Positions 24,641 through 36,400 of a stretch of 64,000 nucleotides of DNA are shown piece by piece. Source of the DNA: Paracamarosporium sp. OC-R06-R3 (Eukaryota > Ascomycota > Dothideomycetes > Pleosporales > Didymosphaeriaceae); contig JACVRA010000064.1 of NCBI GenBank assembly GCA_019828545.1, positions 1-64,000 of the forward strand, written 5' to 3'. The stretch's first letter is position 1. Every line of letters begins with the position of its first letter. Position numbers and translations under genes: made by a program. The notes under the pieces are model-generated. The model saw nothing but the letters and a program-made list of their open reading frames with translations. It searched no databases and was not told the origin of the DNA.

Positions 24641-24642
24641 CC

Positions 24643-24657
24643 TTTTTTTTTTTTTTT
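24643..24657. repeat. poly-T tract
   Basis: A homopolymer run of about 15 T in otherwise mixed sequence. It could mark the poly(A) end of an old retro-insertion read on the opposite strand, or be a simple poly(dT) tract that excludes nucleosomes. No flanking duplication seen. Confidence 0.6.
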
Positions 24658-26903
24658 GAAGCATCTTCTTGAGTACCGCCTCTATGGATGATCAGCACAG
24701 GTTTGTCTCGTTGCTGCAGGCTCGAAAGATGAAGCGACTGTAGCCTCAATTTCAATGCCCACAGGCGTGCTTCAGGATAGAGTAGTGATTGCTGGCGGCA
24801 AGGGCAGGGTCTTTGAAGCACAGGCCAAGGGTACGTTTCTGACGACTTTGATCCCTGATGGCAAAGTGGAAGGGAATGTCCATGCCAAATTAGAGAGCCC
24901 CTGCATGCAGACCTCGTGGATCTGACACGACGAGCCGAACATGTTTCAAGTATGGCCAAAGACAGCAGAGGGGGTGAATGAGGCATCTATTTCGGGAAGC
25001 GCATGAATCGGGTCTGGGGTAGACAAGGCGGTGGAGCGAGAAACAGAGGCGGCAGGGGGGCCATGAAAAGAGAATGCGAGGTAGGCATGGCGTCTGCAGT
25101 TCCGATCGAGGCGGGCTCCAGCCGTGGTAATGGGTCGCCGTTGCAGAGCACAAGAGCTGCAAGGCGTGGGCGAGGGCGGGCGGTGAGTGGTGGGCTTGGG
25201 GCTGGGGCGGTCGTGTGTGCAGTCGGTGACGGTATGATGAGAGGGTGGCGGCAGAGCTAGTGTTTGATAGCCTTTCCGAGCACAGCAGCCGTGAACGGAC
25301 TGCGAACAGGGCCGGGCCTGGCTGCACGTCGCCCGGGCGGGCAGGGCAACAGGAACGCATGCCCCGCGAGGGCGTAGCGGCGCGGAGCCAGTGGCAGCAG
25401 GGAGGCGACCATCCGGGAGCGTGGGCAGGGCGGCGGGCGGGGGCCGTGATTGGGTCGCTACGGGCGATTCGGAGGAGTAATGGCATTTGTCGTCGGCACC
25501 GATATGGGGGCTGCGGGCGCGGCGGCGGCGGCTCTGGGGGTCGGGCTCGGGCGCGGCGGGCGCAGCGGCGGTGCGGTGCCGAGGGGTGGGCGGCGGTGCA
25601 TGGCGACGCTGAGGAGCATCGACTGCAGGTACGCTCTGAGGAGCGAGAGTCTGCACCGTTCGCACGGAAGAGTCGCAGCGACCCGGGCGGGCGGGTCGCA
25701 GCGCTGCTAGGGAGATTGGAGCTCCCGCACACTCCCGCGTGCGTTCCGCGCTGACAGGCAAGGATCAGCCACCTCGCGATGCGCTAGAGGCGCGCCCGGT
25801 GAATGTCCACTCTGCCCGCTCTGCCCGCTCTGCCCCCTAGCCTCGTCGGGGAGCTGCCATCAAATTACCTAACCACCGCCGCCCGCCACGGGGCGTATTG
25901 GTGTGCCGTCTTCGCCGGGCGCCGGCTCCCGGGCGACAGCCTGACGCTGCCGTCGCCCGCGCTGCTCCACCCGCTCGGCCGCATCCGTGGCAGCTCGTGA
26001 TTCTGATTCTGATTCTCCAGCACTCCACGCGCCTGGACTGCGCCCGACCCGCTGCCTGGCCTCGTCCACTGATGCCCGGCCCCTCCACCACCACCACGTC
26101 CCGGAGATAATCCATCTTGCGCCCCTCCCTCCGCGGCCCTGTGGCTCATGGCCAGCCTCTCTTCCAATCTGACGCCATGCCCTCACCCCCACACGATGCA
26201 ACTTGACACCGACCCTGGCGCAGCCACCCCAAGCCCGCCCATCACCATCCTGATCCTGTCCCGCCTGCCCCCAGGGATCAAGATGTGGTGCGCACTCGCT
26301 GAGATGCCATCCCTGCCCGACCCTGTTCCCGCCTTCGCGCTTATCCATCTGCACATGCACCCTCTGCTCATACTCTGCACAGTACAGGGCAGGGGTCCCT
26401 TCCACAATCTCCATGGCCTCCTAGTCTTCACTAAAACCGCTGCCTTATGCCGAGCGAGCTCGGCCCTCTTTTTCATCACTTCTTGGCTGCATGGCAAGAG
26501 CTCGCCCTGTCTGCATCACGCTGGTCTCGCTGGTCTCGATCTCCGGCTGTCCCCTCCGTATCTAGCCTCTTCGGTATACTCCACACCTCGTCATCCTTGC
26601 CGCGAGCGGGATGCATAGGATAGCCCTCGATTTGCAAATCTACCTATATGTACAACCCCCAAGCTCTCTCCCCCCAACCACTAGCGGTGCCACTCGACAC
26701 ATTACATTCTCCACTCTCCGAGCTAATCATTACACTCATCTCGTATCTTGTATACATATCCCTTCCTAGGCCACTCATACTCACACACCCATCGTCTCCG
26801 TCGTCCGCTGTTGCACTTGTTTCTTTGCCGCTATCCACCCGTCTCGTAGGCTTAGGTTCCTGGCTCACGCCTTGTCCCGCCAGCACGGACTTGTTTACCA
26901 GCA
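24658..26903. promoter_or_regulatory. GC-rich region and pyrimidine-rich leader upstream of the C2H2 factor
   Basis: From about 25.0 to 25.75 kb the + strand is G-rich; from about 25.8 to 26.9 kb it is strongly C/T-rich, leading into the transcription factor start. The switch near 25.75-25.80 kb looks like the centre of a divergent promoter or of a long 5' leader. Local repeats: three tandem CTCTGCCCG-like units at 25810-25837 and GATTCT repeats at 25999-26017. A minus-strand frame of 280 residues at 24890-25732 is Pro/Arg/Ser-rich and looks like composition rather than a protein. Confidence 0.45.
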
Positions 26904-28472
26904 ATGGCAGCCGTTGTTGCGGGCCATCATCCAGGACTTTGGCAACAACGATCGGACCAACACCTTCATTTCTCCAACATGAACATGTCCAACTTCACCC
27001 CATCCTACGACGGTGCCCACAGGACTGTTACAAACTCGCCCGTCTCGAGACCTTATCAGGCCACCTCTTCACACATGGAAATGCACGGCTTGCCCGTGTA
27101 TTCTGCGCAGACCATGACCACCTCTGTGCCATACCAGTCTGGAGCTTTTGCATTCGATTCCCTTGCAGCCAATCCATACAATCTGCAGCAAGCCTTTCCG
27201 GTTAGCTACCCACCGACAATGGCGCAGAGCGTACCTTATGCGGGAAACTCGAGCCTCCACTCTCTACCGACTGTGCGAACAGCACGGACTGGCTTTACGA
27301 GCATCAGAAGTCCTACCGTAAAGTCCGAAACCAACTCGCCAGTTCAATCACACCATGGTTTCAACCAAGGATCGTACAGCGGAGATTATAAACGCTCAAA
27401 CTCTGAACCTTCCGAGTGCAGCACCGCTAATTTCGCCACCGACGTCGATACCTTGATGAGGGCCATCCAGGCGAAACAGACAGCCGAGCCGAGTGAAGAG
27501 CTTGTCCAGGTGAGCGACTACATGTGCACACAAACACCGGCATCTAACAGCACAGCAGGATGACGAAGGCAGAGTCGGCCGAAGGGCGTCAAAAAAATAC
27601 TTTTGCGTCATTCCAGAGTGCGGAAAATCTTTCTACCAGAAGACACACCTGGACATCCACCGCCGGGCGCACACTGGAGACAAGCCTTTTGTACGTCTTC
27701 ACGCTGATGTAACAAGGTCATTCTAACAGCCATAGGTCTGTAAAGTTTGCGGCCAGTCCTTCTCGCAGCTGGGAAACTTGAAGGTTGGTTTCTGGAACAC
27801 TCGCCGTAACAATACGCTGACTAGGGCAGACCCACGAGAGGCGTCACACTGGAGAACGTCCCTACAAATGCGACGAATGCGGCAAATCATTCGCTCAGAG
27901 GGGCAATGTCCGGGCTCACAAGATTGTCCACCTGCAGGTCAAGCCTTTCACCTGCAAATTGGACAAATGTGGGAAGCAGTTCACGCAGTTGGGCAACCTC
28001 AAGGTAAGACTGACACTTTTACACATTTTCAACTGCTGACGGCTTCCAGTCTCACCAGAACAAATTCCACGCTCCCGCTTTGCGCTTCCTCACTCAGAAA
28101 TTTGCCTGCATCAACCCAGGCGACCCTGTCCACCAAGATGACAAAGAGCTATGGGAGTACTTTGCTTCTCTATACAAGAACTCGAACAAGGGCATCAAAG
28201 GCCGGGGAAAGGACAGGAAGATAGCCACAACAACCGCATTAGCAAGTGGGAGTTCGGCGTCGTACAGCGGTCCATCGCTCACCTCGATGAGCCACGAGTA
28301 CAACTATCAGCACTCTGGCAGCGACCCCAGCAGCCCCTGCTCGTCCACTGTTTCCGATGCAACCATTAAAGTGGACACTGGCTACGATTTCAGTGTCTCT
28401 ATGCACTCGGGATACCAGCAACAACCGAGCGTTTACGGCGACTCTGCGTTCCCCGAGCGCAGGCTCTACTAG
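26904..28472 (+). CDS. C2H2 zinc finger transcription factor, AZF1-like
   Basis: Five exons: 26904-27509, 27559-27690, 27736-27783, 27830-28003, 28050-28472, giving 460 residues; all introns are phase 0 and about 45-50 nt. The N-terminal 200 residues are disordered (Ser/Pro/Tyr/Gln-rich). Four tandem C2H2 fingers follow: C-V-I-P-E-C with H-R-R-A-H, then CKVCGQSF with [13 protein letters not shown] with HKIVH, and [10 protein letters not shown] with HQNKFH. TG-D/E-K/R-P linkers join most of them. Introns fall between or inside fingers. The tail [20 protein letters not shown] precedes a Ser-rich C-terminus. Finger order resembles yeast Azf1, a nuclear activator tied to carbon source and cell-wall genes; target genes here are unknown. 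The gene stands alone in about 20 kb, which suits a heavily regulated developmental factor. Confidence 0.88.
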
Positions 28473-29400
28473 GGACGGGGACCCAACAGATTTAATTTGA
28501 CGAACGGTTATTTTACAACAACAGCGCGGCGTAACTGCGGAGCTTGGATTTGAGGATTTGAGGATTGGGGGATAATTGGTACATGGGCGTCATCCGTTAC
28601 ACCAGGCCAAGGAGTTTAAACGGCGAGGCATGATACCCAACCTGGAGCGGACACGGCACGAATCCAGGAGCTTTCATATTCTTTCTTTGGTTTCAGCATT
28701 CCTTGTCATTGATATACTTAGCGATGCTTTTCGCAAACCCCTGTCCTGTATGGTGTCGGTGTAAAAAAAGTGGTATTACAATTGTGGCAGGCGCATCGGT
28801 TGCAGATACCCCCGTTGGCACCAGCTGTGCGTACGGTACAGCCCCAGGTCGGCCATGAAAAATTTTCGGTTGCTTATTCCCTCGGCGTACTTGACCCATG
28901 CATGCAACGAGTGTCTGCACGATTTCTTCAGCAGTGTTTATTTCCGGGGGCGCGACCACGGCCAGCGTGTTGAATAGATTCCAGCTCCGTCATTGTCTGC
29001 GGCGAAGGAGACTCCAGGCCAATGGATTAGCGAGTCATTTGGTAGCAGCAATGTATTGAGCGCCTACGCTGGAGGGGGTGTCCCTGCTGGGTCTACACCG
29101 CTACGCTACGGAGCAGCCCATACGTGCGATTCGGCTAACATGTGCAGTAGCATACGACGCAATGGTTCGACCTGCGCAGCTGCGAGTGCAGAGTTCCGTG
29201 CGAAGTGCGATGCGATGCGAGGCGTGCTCCCATGCTCTCGCGGAGTCGCCCGGGGGGCCTCCTTGTTCGGGCTGCCACCACGCCGTCTGCTTTATCAGAG
29301 CATGCACATGTGCCGTGTCATTTTAATATTTAATATGGTCAGAGACTCGACTACGTGGAGGCAGGCTCGTGACCGGGCGCGTGTGCTAGTGAGGTGTCGA
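28473..29400. other. gene-free, 3' flank of the C2H2 factor
   Basis: Probably holds the 3' UTR in its first few hundred bases. Later sequence has short frames on both strands without motifs. Nothing further recognised. Confidence 0.5.
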
Positions 29401-29560
29401 GGCCTGAGGTCTACACAGACCCACCGTTCTGGCGCCGAGAAGGCCCGATTCTAAGCGTACCCGCGCTTAGCTGGTCCTCCACCGTCCCGCGGATAGCGAT
29501 CACGCACATGAACCAGAGTCCTCTTGAGACGACGTGGCCAGCCCGCAGAGACGCTGTCTG

Positions 29561-29670
29561 CCACCACCACCACCACCGCCGCCGCCGCCGCCGCCGCCGC
29601 CAGCATCCCGCGCTCCTCTCTCCTCCCCATCCCATCCCATCCCGTCCCGTCCCACTCCACTCCACTCCAG
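29561..29670. repeat. CCA/CCG trinucleotide and CCCAT pentanucleotide repeats
   Basis: A CCA then CCG trinucleotide run covers about 29561-29602, followed by CCCAT/CCCGT/CCACT pentamer arrays at about 29628-29670. All are C-rich on +, so the minus strand carries dense G-runs. They produce false poly-Pro, poly-Ala and poly-Gly frames in all phases. Confidence 0.85.
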
Positions 29671-32640
29671 CATGCCCTCCGGCCCTGCCCAATCACCGCC
29701 TCGCCGCGACCACGCCCCTGTCTCGTCTCCCTCCCATCCTCCCATCATCTTGCCACTCCATTTCCGCGCCTACGCATGACGTTTTCTCATCGCCACAACC
29801 ACCGGCTCTGCGCACTCGAGACGAGATTCCATAGAGGGCGCGCCTCATTCTACGGAGATCTGCAGCGCACGTGGGCGGACTGGGATAGGTCGGGGTTCCG
29901 GATACGGACGCGCAGATCCTCCGAGCCAGAAGCACGGTGGAATCCCATCTCAAAGCGTTTACGTATAAGGCATCCCACGACAGAGAAATAACACGGAGAT
30001 CATATAGGATGCACCGGGCTCGCGCGAATAGCCGTGTCTGGCTCCATGGCGATAGAGGGTTGTGTTGCTAGTGGACGAGTCGCATACCACAGGATCACGG
30101 AGCGTGCATGGGCCCCGGGAAGTTCATGGCCGGGATGATACTCTGTTGGCTGCCGGTGATGATACAGTGACCTCCTGCATTCAAACATGTTCGCTGGCAG
30201 GTAGTCGTCGCAGCAACGCATGCACCATGATCGCCAGCTGTAGCGTCGATCAGACGGGGTACGGTCCACTTTTCTCCCCATCTAGCGCATGACGTACGGT
30301 TTGGAAGGAGTGGTGGTGTGGCTCGTAGATTGTATAGTGTTCCAGCTGCCAGTGTAAACTCTGACGAAGGAGCTTCACGGCATATAGTACCTGAGCCTCA
30401 CAATCCTGGACGTGTTCGTACACTACACTTGTCTGGGTGTGCTCTTCAGAATTCGCTGACGCGGCGAGTGCACCGCACCCATGCGCCCTTCCACTTGCAG
30501 ACGGACAAAAGCAGTATGTACATGCGCGCATTGACGCCATCTAAGTGCGAATCCTCCACCAAACGGTTTACGCAACCTGGACGCACGGAGGCATGGAGCA
30601 CGTGCGGTTACATTCACCTGGGAGGCACGTTGTCAGGCCCTACGCCCGTCCTTCCCAACGCGGACTCCGGCGTGAGCGATCTTCATCTCCCCAGCGCGCC
30701 GGAGACATTCGCGGTCCCAGCACACCAACGGCGGATTCTCGAGGAAGAACTCTCCGTGCGCATCGCATGCCGTTGGGACCTGCACCCATCCGTCTGGGAT
30801 TCTCGCGCACCCCGACCACCACCTGGAAGGATGGCGATGCTGATGCTGCTTCACCACCATAAAGCAACGACGACCTCTTGCTGAAAACGAAGCCGCGGAT
30901 AAGCAAAGCACACCCACGGTGACGGCAAATGCAGCACGAACCGCACAATGCAAGAGCCCGCACCCCAATCATACGCGCACGTATATGCAGAGCTTCCCCA
31001 GGGCACCATGCACCCCGCGCCGGCATCCAGAACCACCTCACCGCCAACCCAACCAACATGGACTCAGCGCACACTGCACTCTGCACACCCTCTCCAGCAC
31101 CCACGAGTTTGAGACCCCTTCTAGCGGCTCCATGGCGCCTGAGCTTGGAGCCCAACCTGCGCTCCGAGTCCCACGTGCCTGGCCCCCAGGACCGCCATAG
31201 CTATATCCACGCCTCTATTGCAGGGCGTTAATTTTAGGCAATTGGGATTGATACTGGGCTTGGCGGGGTGCACGTGTGCCGCAGGAGGAGCTGCCGCCGC
31301 GCGTCTATCGCCCTGGCTCGTCGTCGGTCCGCAGACGGAGCGCTGAAGGCGTCGAGGCCGTGTCTTATCGGTTGCCAAACGCGGCGGAGGCGGGCGAGGA
31401 CACGAGAGGGGAAGGTGCTTGCGGCGCCGACGAGACTCGCTCCCAGGCGCGTGTTTCAAGACGGACGCGTTATGTAATGCACCGGCTCGGTTCGACCTGA
31501 CGTGGGAGAGACGCGAGGCTGCGTGGTTTGCCAAAGGCAGTCATTCGGTCGGTCGGGGAACCTCAGTCAACCACCAAAGCATGCCTGGATATCGACGTCG
31601 GATCGCATCTCGAGAAATCTCCACTAGCGATGGATGGCGCTGGCCGGGCTGAGGGCAAACCCGGTTGCCGGGTCCGTTGTGCTCTCCACCAGATCGACTC
31701 AGCGCCGAATCGCACGCGCGAGCACCGTGAACGTCCCCGTGTACAACATTGCATCCACGCCGGCGGGACCCCGCCATCTGCTGCGCAAGCCCAGCTGAGC
31801 GTCTCGTGCAGCCCCGTACCACACGCCTCCATCACGGCACGCCGCCTCGTCACCTCCACATCACACACCCACGGCACGCATGCAGCAGAATCGACGCCGT
31901 CTCACCTCCGTGCGACGCACCGCACCGCTCCTCCAAGTCCCCAATCCCAATCCCAATCCACCACCGCGGGCCTCCCGCCGTGCGCCCTCCTCCCTCCCTC
32001 TCTCCCCCCTCCAGCCACCATCCCTCCCGCCGCGATAACCACCTGCACCCCATTCCCCATTCCCCATCACACTCCACCGTCGCACCTCCTGCCCGGACCC
32101 ACGCCCCTGGATCACGCCCCCGCCACAAGGCGTCCCGCAGTCTCCTCCGAGGTTCCAGCGCCCTGGGAACCGAGTCGGCGACGCTGCTGCTGGGACGCCC
32201 GTCCTGCGCGCTTGCTGCGGTGCACCTGTGCTGTGTTGTGCTGTGGTTGGGGAGGGATTCAGGGATGCTGGGAGCCGGGGCGTGCCTGTTCCTGTTGTGC
32301 GTTGTTTGGTGCGGTGGGGAGTGTGATGTGTGATGTGTGTGATGTGTGTGATGGATGTATGTAGGTGGTGTGCCGCAGGACTGGGAGCGAGGGGCTGGAG
32401 AGCATGCGGGCGTGGATGGAAAGGTGTAGAGGAGCGTGCGTGGCTTTTGCGGAGATGGCACCGTGCCGTGCGGAGCGGAGGCGTGTGGAGATTGTTTGGT
32501 CGTCGAGTTGAGATTGGGCGTGTGTGTAGTAGATGGTAGGATGGTGGAGGACGCGTGGTTGTGTCACGGTGTGTGCGTAGGGGTGTGGATTTGAGTATTT
32601 GTTGGGGTTGCTGCGTTCTTGGATGCAGGATGCTCGAATG
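29671..32640. other. gene-free GC-rich stretch
   Basis: About 3 kb with many overlapping frames on both strands (the longest about 278 codons at 31528-32364) that are Arg/Pro/Ser-rich and lack motifs. 31.85-32.11 kb is strongly C-rich on +, and a GTGATGTGT repeat lies near 32325-32350. I see no credible gene. Confidence 0.5.
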
Positions 32641-32810
32641 GGATGGCCTTTGCCTTTTTTTTTAGAGGTCGATGTGTTGTTGATAGGAGGCTTGTATTAG
32701 GTCTTTGTTTTCTTGCATGTTGTGCTGGTCTGAGTTAGTGTACGCTGCGGTATTATGTCTAGACTTTGTTATACTTGAAAGGAGTGTCTCGTTTTGAGCA
32801 TCACATAGAC

Positions 32811-32925
32811 ATGTATATGCACATATATACACATACTTATACACACACATATATACACACATATACACGTATATACACAGCTATATGCACACACACATGC
32901 ACACATCTACATACACACTTAATAA
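32811..32925. repeat. TA/CA dinucleotide-rich microsatellite
   Basis: About 115 bases of imperfect alternating CA and TA repeats (ATATATACACACAT style). Alternating purine-pyrimidine DNA of this kind is prone to slippage and to non-B structure. Confidence 0.85.
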
Positions 32926-33179
32926 GCAGCGCCATCCTCCCATCTAACCCCACCACACCCAAACACCAGACTCAGACCCTAACCACACACATACGATTCA
33001 TCGGTACCGCTCCAACAACCCATCTTAGCTGTCGACCCATCACGAAACTATAATGCTCCCATCCAGTCGATTTTCAACGAAACAACCATTAACAATCGAT
33101 CAAACTAGCTTTCGCCGATTCAACGGCTTCTTGTAACCACGCATACCTACTCCCACGACTTCCCTACCAACCAGCCCAA

Positions 33180-33545
33180 CGACATGCCTGTAAACCCGAG
33201 TACTCAAAACGACACCTCCCCGACCTCTAAACCCCCCTTCACTTCCCAACCCAAACCCCTCCCAAACTCCCCATACAACCCTTCCCCCCGCTCACAAACC
33301 CCCTCCCCACTCGCCACTCCTCCCTCAACTCAACACCGCTCCAAACCGAGCCCAAACCCCCTCCCAATCCCCCGTCCTCCTGATTCAACACCGCTCCGAA
33401 CCGAGCCCAAACCAACCCAAACCAAACCAAACCTCGCCCACGTTCCCCACCGGCCCGACTCCCGCCAATCCACCAATCCACCAACCCACTCCGCACGGCC
33501 TCGCACCCGCCCGCCCCAGTTCGCTCCCGGACTGGCCAGTCGTCG
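33180..33545. repeat. C/A-rich, G-poor tract with a 28-nt direct repeat
   Basis: Extreme strand asymmetry: the + strand is almost free of G for about 300 bases, with repeated CCCAAACCCC-like runs. Two copies of a 28-nt unit (TCAACACCGCTCC at the left end) lie at 33330-33357 and 33385-33412 with one mismatch. A frame of 129 codons starting at 33184 is Pro/Ser/Thr-rich and most likely a composition artefact. The minus strand has G-run potential for quadruplexes. Confidence 0.7.
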
Positions 33546-33639
33546 GGCCAGTCGAGCGACTCGACTCGGGTAAATGCGCGCAGGCGCGGGCGCGGGAAAC
33601 GCTGGGGTAAAAGCTTATCGCGACATCAGGTCGGGCTGT

Positions 33640-33669
33640 TAGGATGGGATAGGATGGGATAGGATAGGA
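33640..33669. repeat. GGATGGGATA-type short tandem repeat
   Basis: Two to three copies of an AGGATGGGAT unit in tandem, ending in GGATAGGAC. Simple-sequence repeat; no gene context. Confidence 0.75.
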
Positions 33670-33861
33670 CCCCACGCTTGGGCGGGCGGAGACAGCGGGT
33701 GGTAAGATGGAGTGCGTGAGCTTAGAAGGGATGAGAATATGACTGGGATTGGGGCTGGATTTACGTCATATGCTTCGCGGGGTCTGTTTATCTGTTTTGT
33801 TTGCGTTTGTGTTTGTTTTGGAGTCGAGTCGAGTGGATGTATACAGGGGGTTTTATTGTAA

Positions 33862-33907
33862 TGGATGGATGTATGATAGATAGATAGATGGATGGATGGA
33901 TAGATAG
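33862..33907. repeat. GATA/GATG tetranucleotide repeat
   Basis: Imperfect GATG and GATA tetramers in a 45-base run. GATA-factor binding cannot be inferred from a simple repeat. Confidence 0.8.
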
Positions 33908-36400
33908 TTACATGGCCGCCTCGCCTCGCCTTGCCGACTGCGACGTACCGCACCGTACCGCACCGAAGTTTACTTTTCCGAAACCTCCTCGCTAGCAGCT
34001 GCATAGCCGGGAAAGAACGGCAGCAGAGCGAGTCACGCATACAGGGTCGCGTACGTGCGATTATGCATACGGGGAGGAAAGCCTAGAAGGGTGCTTGCAG
34101 CGTCGCGTAGCGTCGGGGGAAGTGGCATGCGCGCCGACTTGTGTTTCGTTTCGTTTCGCTAAGGTCTGCCTTATCGGCCGGGGTGTGCATGCGAGGGCGT
34201 GCTTCGCTTATCTGGGGTTGGGCGAGGCGCGCCGCGGAGACGTTTTGAGGAGGAGTGGAATGTAGCAGGGGCTGTGTATCGTTGGGTGTGATATGATATG
34301 ATAGTTGATAAAGGGGGATTAGGAGAGAGTAACGGTGATGTGTGGTGAATTCGAGATAAGCAGGTGTATGGAGATAGTGATGAGAGTAGATGCAGAGCAG
34401 ACGGCCGGGGTTGGCGCTGCAAAAGTCATCTGGCGTACGCCACCGCGAGCTCTTGCATGATCGTTCGTTCATACACCGAGCACTTACTCCAAGGAGACAC
34501 CGCAACGAGTCGGACTTGCACGTTGTTCAAGGCATCAATTGCCCCATCTGGTATGGCGACAGAGTATGGCACCAATGATCTAGGGGGCCTATATCCCCAC
34601 CAACCACCTTGGACACCCCGCAATAACGCCCTGGATGGCACGATTCAAGCCCTCATGATCGACTTCTTAGCGAGACGGTTCCCCCACTAGATTACCGCAT
34701 CGTCGGGCAAAATACGTGCGGAGCCGAAGTAGCCAGAAGAGGCTAAAGAAGTTGAGAGGCTGGCCATAGTCGAACTCTATCGCTGTATGCATGCGCTAAA
34801 TAATAAGCATTTTTGAGGATCAACCCGAGATATGCGGTGAAAATTGCAAGTCGTCGAATCAGAAAATTGGATTCGCAAGCGTAGTCTTCCGCGGGATATA
34901 GACGATGTGGGGCATGTAAATGTAGAGTTGTACGTCACTTGTTAGGGATACCATTGGATACTAAACCAATAATTCTAGGTAAAGCAGCCTACAAACGATA
35001 TCTCAGTTTTCGCCGTAGTACTGTATGATTGGATGCAGGAAGCGATTTAGAGGGATCGAGGATGATTGCTAAGAGATCGTGGATTTCGATATCTACCGAC
35101 GTATTGCGTCAACTCGGCGCAGAAAATACCAATGTCGACCTTGAATGGCGTAAGGTCCACGTCGCCGTCTCCGGAAATAAGGTTTGAGTCAGTATGGTAC
35201 TTTGGCCTTGGGGTCTCGAAACTATCTCCACAAGCACCGTGGAAGGGCCAAATCCTCCAACAGAGCACAATCCAAAGCCCCACAGGCTGCCTCAGGATGG
35301 ACCCGTGTAGAGTCTGCCTTGTCGTTCAGTCATGTGGGCGTCCAAAAGAAGACGTAGTGGGCTGGGTTCATCTGTACGATCTTTGCGATCACCAGGGTAA
35401 AAGCAGTCGTCATAGTGATTTCCAAGTGTCAAATGTCTCCGGTGCAGTGACCTTCGCCAGTCTCCTAATGGGCTAAATGAAACCACCTCGGGTTACTTTG
35501 GTATACAGTCTGAATCTCATCGGAAATATCTTCACCTTGATCACTGTGACCATTCGTTCCTCAACTCGAAAGTCCGGGAATGTTCAATGGTACCTTCAGA
35601 ATTAGTCAATATCATGTAAGTGCGCAGTACTTCCAAACGAGGCGGGTCGTATTGTATCATGTTGAACAGAGGGTCGAAATGCTAGAGTAGTCCATTCGCA
35701 AGTCTACTGCACCGAATTCCTGACAGGCAGCTTTCCCGAAAGACCTTCGTTGAAGGACGTGTCCGCTCCAGATATGCCAATCGGTATTGCTGCTACCTGA
35801 TATTGCGAACAAAGCACTCTTGCACGATACTCCGCCGCCAAAACTTGTACCAGATTGTGACCTTATTCTGAATGTTCTGATAGGGCCCTGTTTTACAATT
35901 CCTGTGCTGTTCCGTTCAACAACTGCAAGACTCCGTCTGTGGTGCCATCGTCGAACGAATGAGGTAACGATCAGGTCGCCAAACCACGAAGAAGCTCCAT
36001 ATGTTTTAAACTCGGCACAGCTCGGGTGCACTCTACTTGGGCGAAGTGTATCTTCGAGAGCAAGTAAGAGGGCTGGAAGAATCCGTGCTTTGACCGAGCT
36101 TTACCTGTCGAGGCTCTTGAGCGCTGGTTCCTAGTATCAACGAATGGCTTTTGGACGGACTACGAAGGCGTTAAGAAACCGTGGATCATAGATGACAATC
36201 ATCGGCTATACAGGACGTGGACAAGCCATCTCAACGTTCGGCTAATATGGTAGCTATGTGCACGGCGTGATACTGATAGACTGCTGGATGTCTGTTGTAA
36301 GTCAACCAAAGAGTTACACAAAGGTACGTATGGGTGTTAGGCGAAGAAAATGAAACCCAACACCTTGGCCATCTGACTTGCTGACTGGGATAAAGAAGCC
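33908..36400. other. gene-free stretch, possible relics
   Basis: Frames at 34364-34690 (+), 35066-35476 (+), 35657-36031 (-) and 35787-36134 (+) look somewhat protein-like, but both strands are open at the same places, starts are poor and no motif or splice pattern connects them. A TTTCG repeat is near 34142-34160. A decayed gene is possible, but I cannot name one. Confidence 0.4.

Noticed and set aside
24890..25732. 280-codon minus-strand frame rich in Pro, Arg and Ser
   Set aside because: Composition-driven: GC-rich DNA with open frames in several phases at the same place, no family motif, no supporting splice pattern.
29561..29670. Short tandem C-rich repeats considered as a CRISPR or satellite array
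   Set aside because: Plain trinucleotide and pentanucleotide repeats without spacers; the host is eukaryotic.
31528..32364. 278-codon plus-strand frame
   Set aside because: Overlaps long frames in other phases on both strands within C-rich DNA; Pro/Arg/Ser-rich with no motif.
33184..33573. 129-codon frame with a real ATG in the C-rich tract
   Set aside because: Residues are almost only Pro, Ser, Thr, Asn, Lys and Arg, as expected from G-free DNA; no homology pattern, and the tract contains a DNA-level repeat.
35066..36134. Possible decayed gene (several short frames on both strands)
   Set aside because: No consistent strand, no motif, no splice pattern; I could not connect it to the HET gene or any other family.
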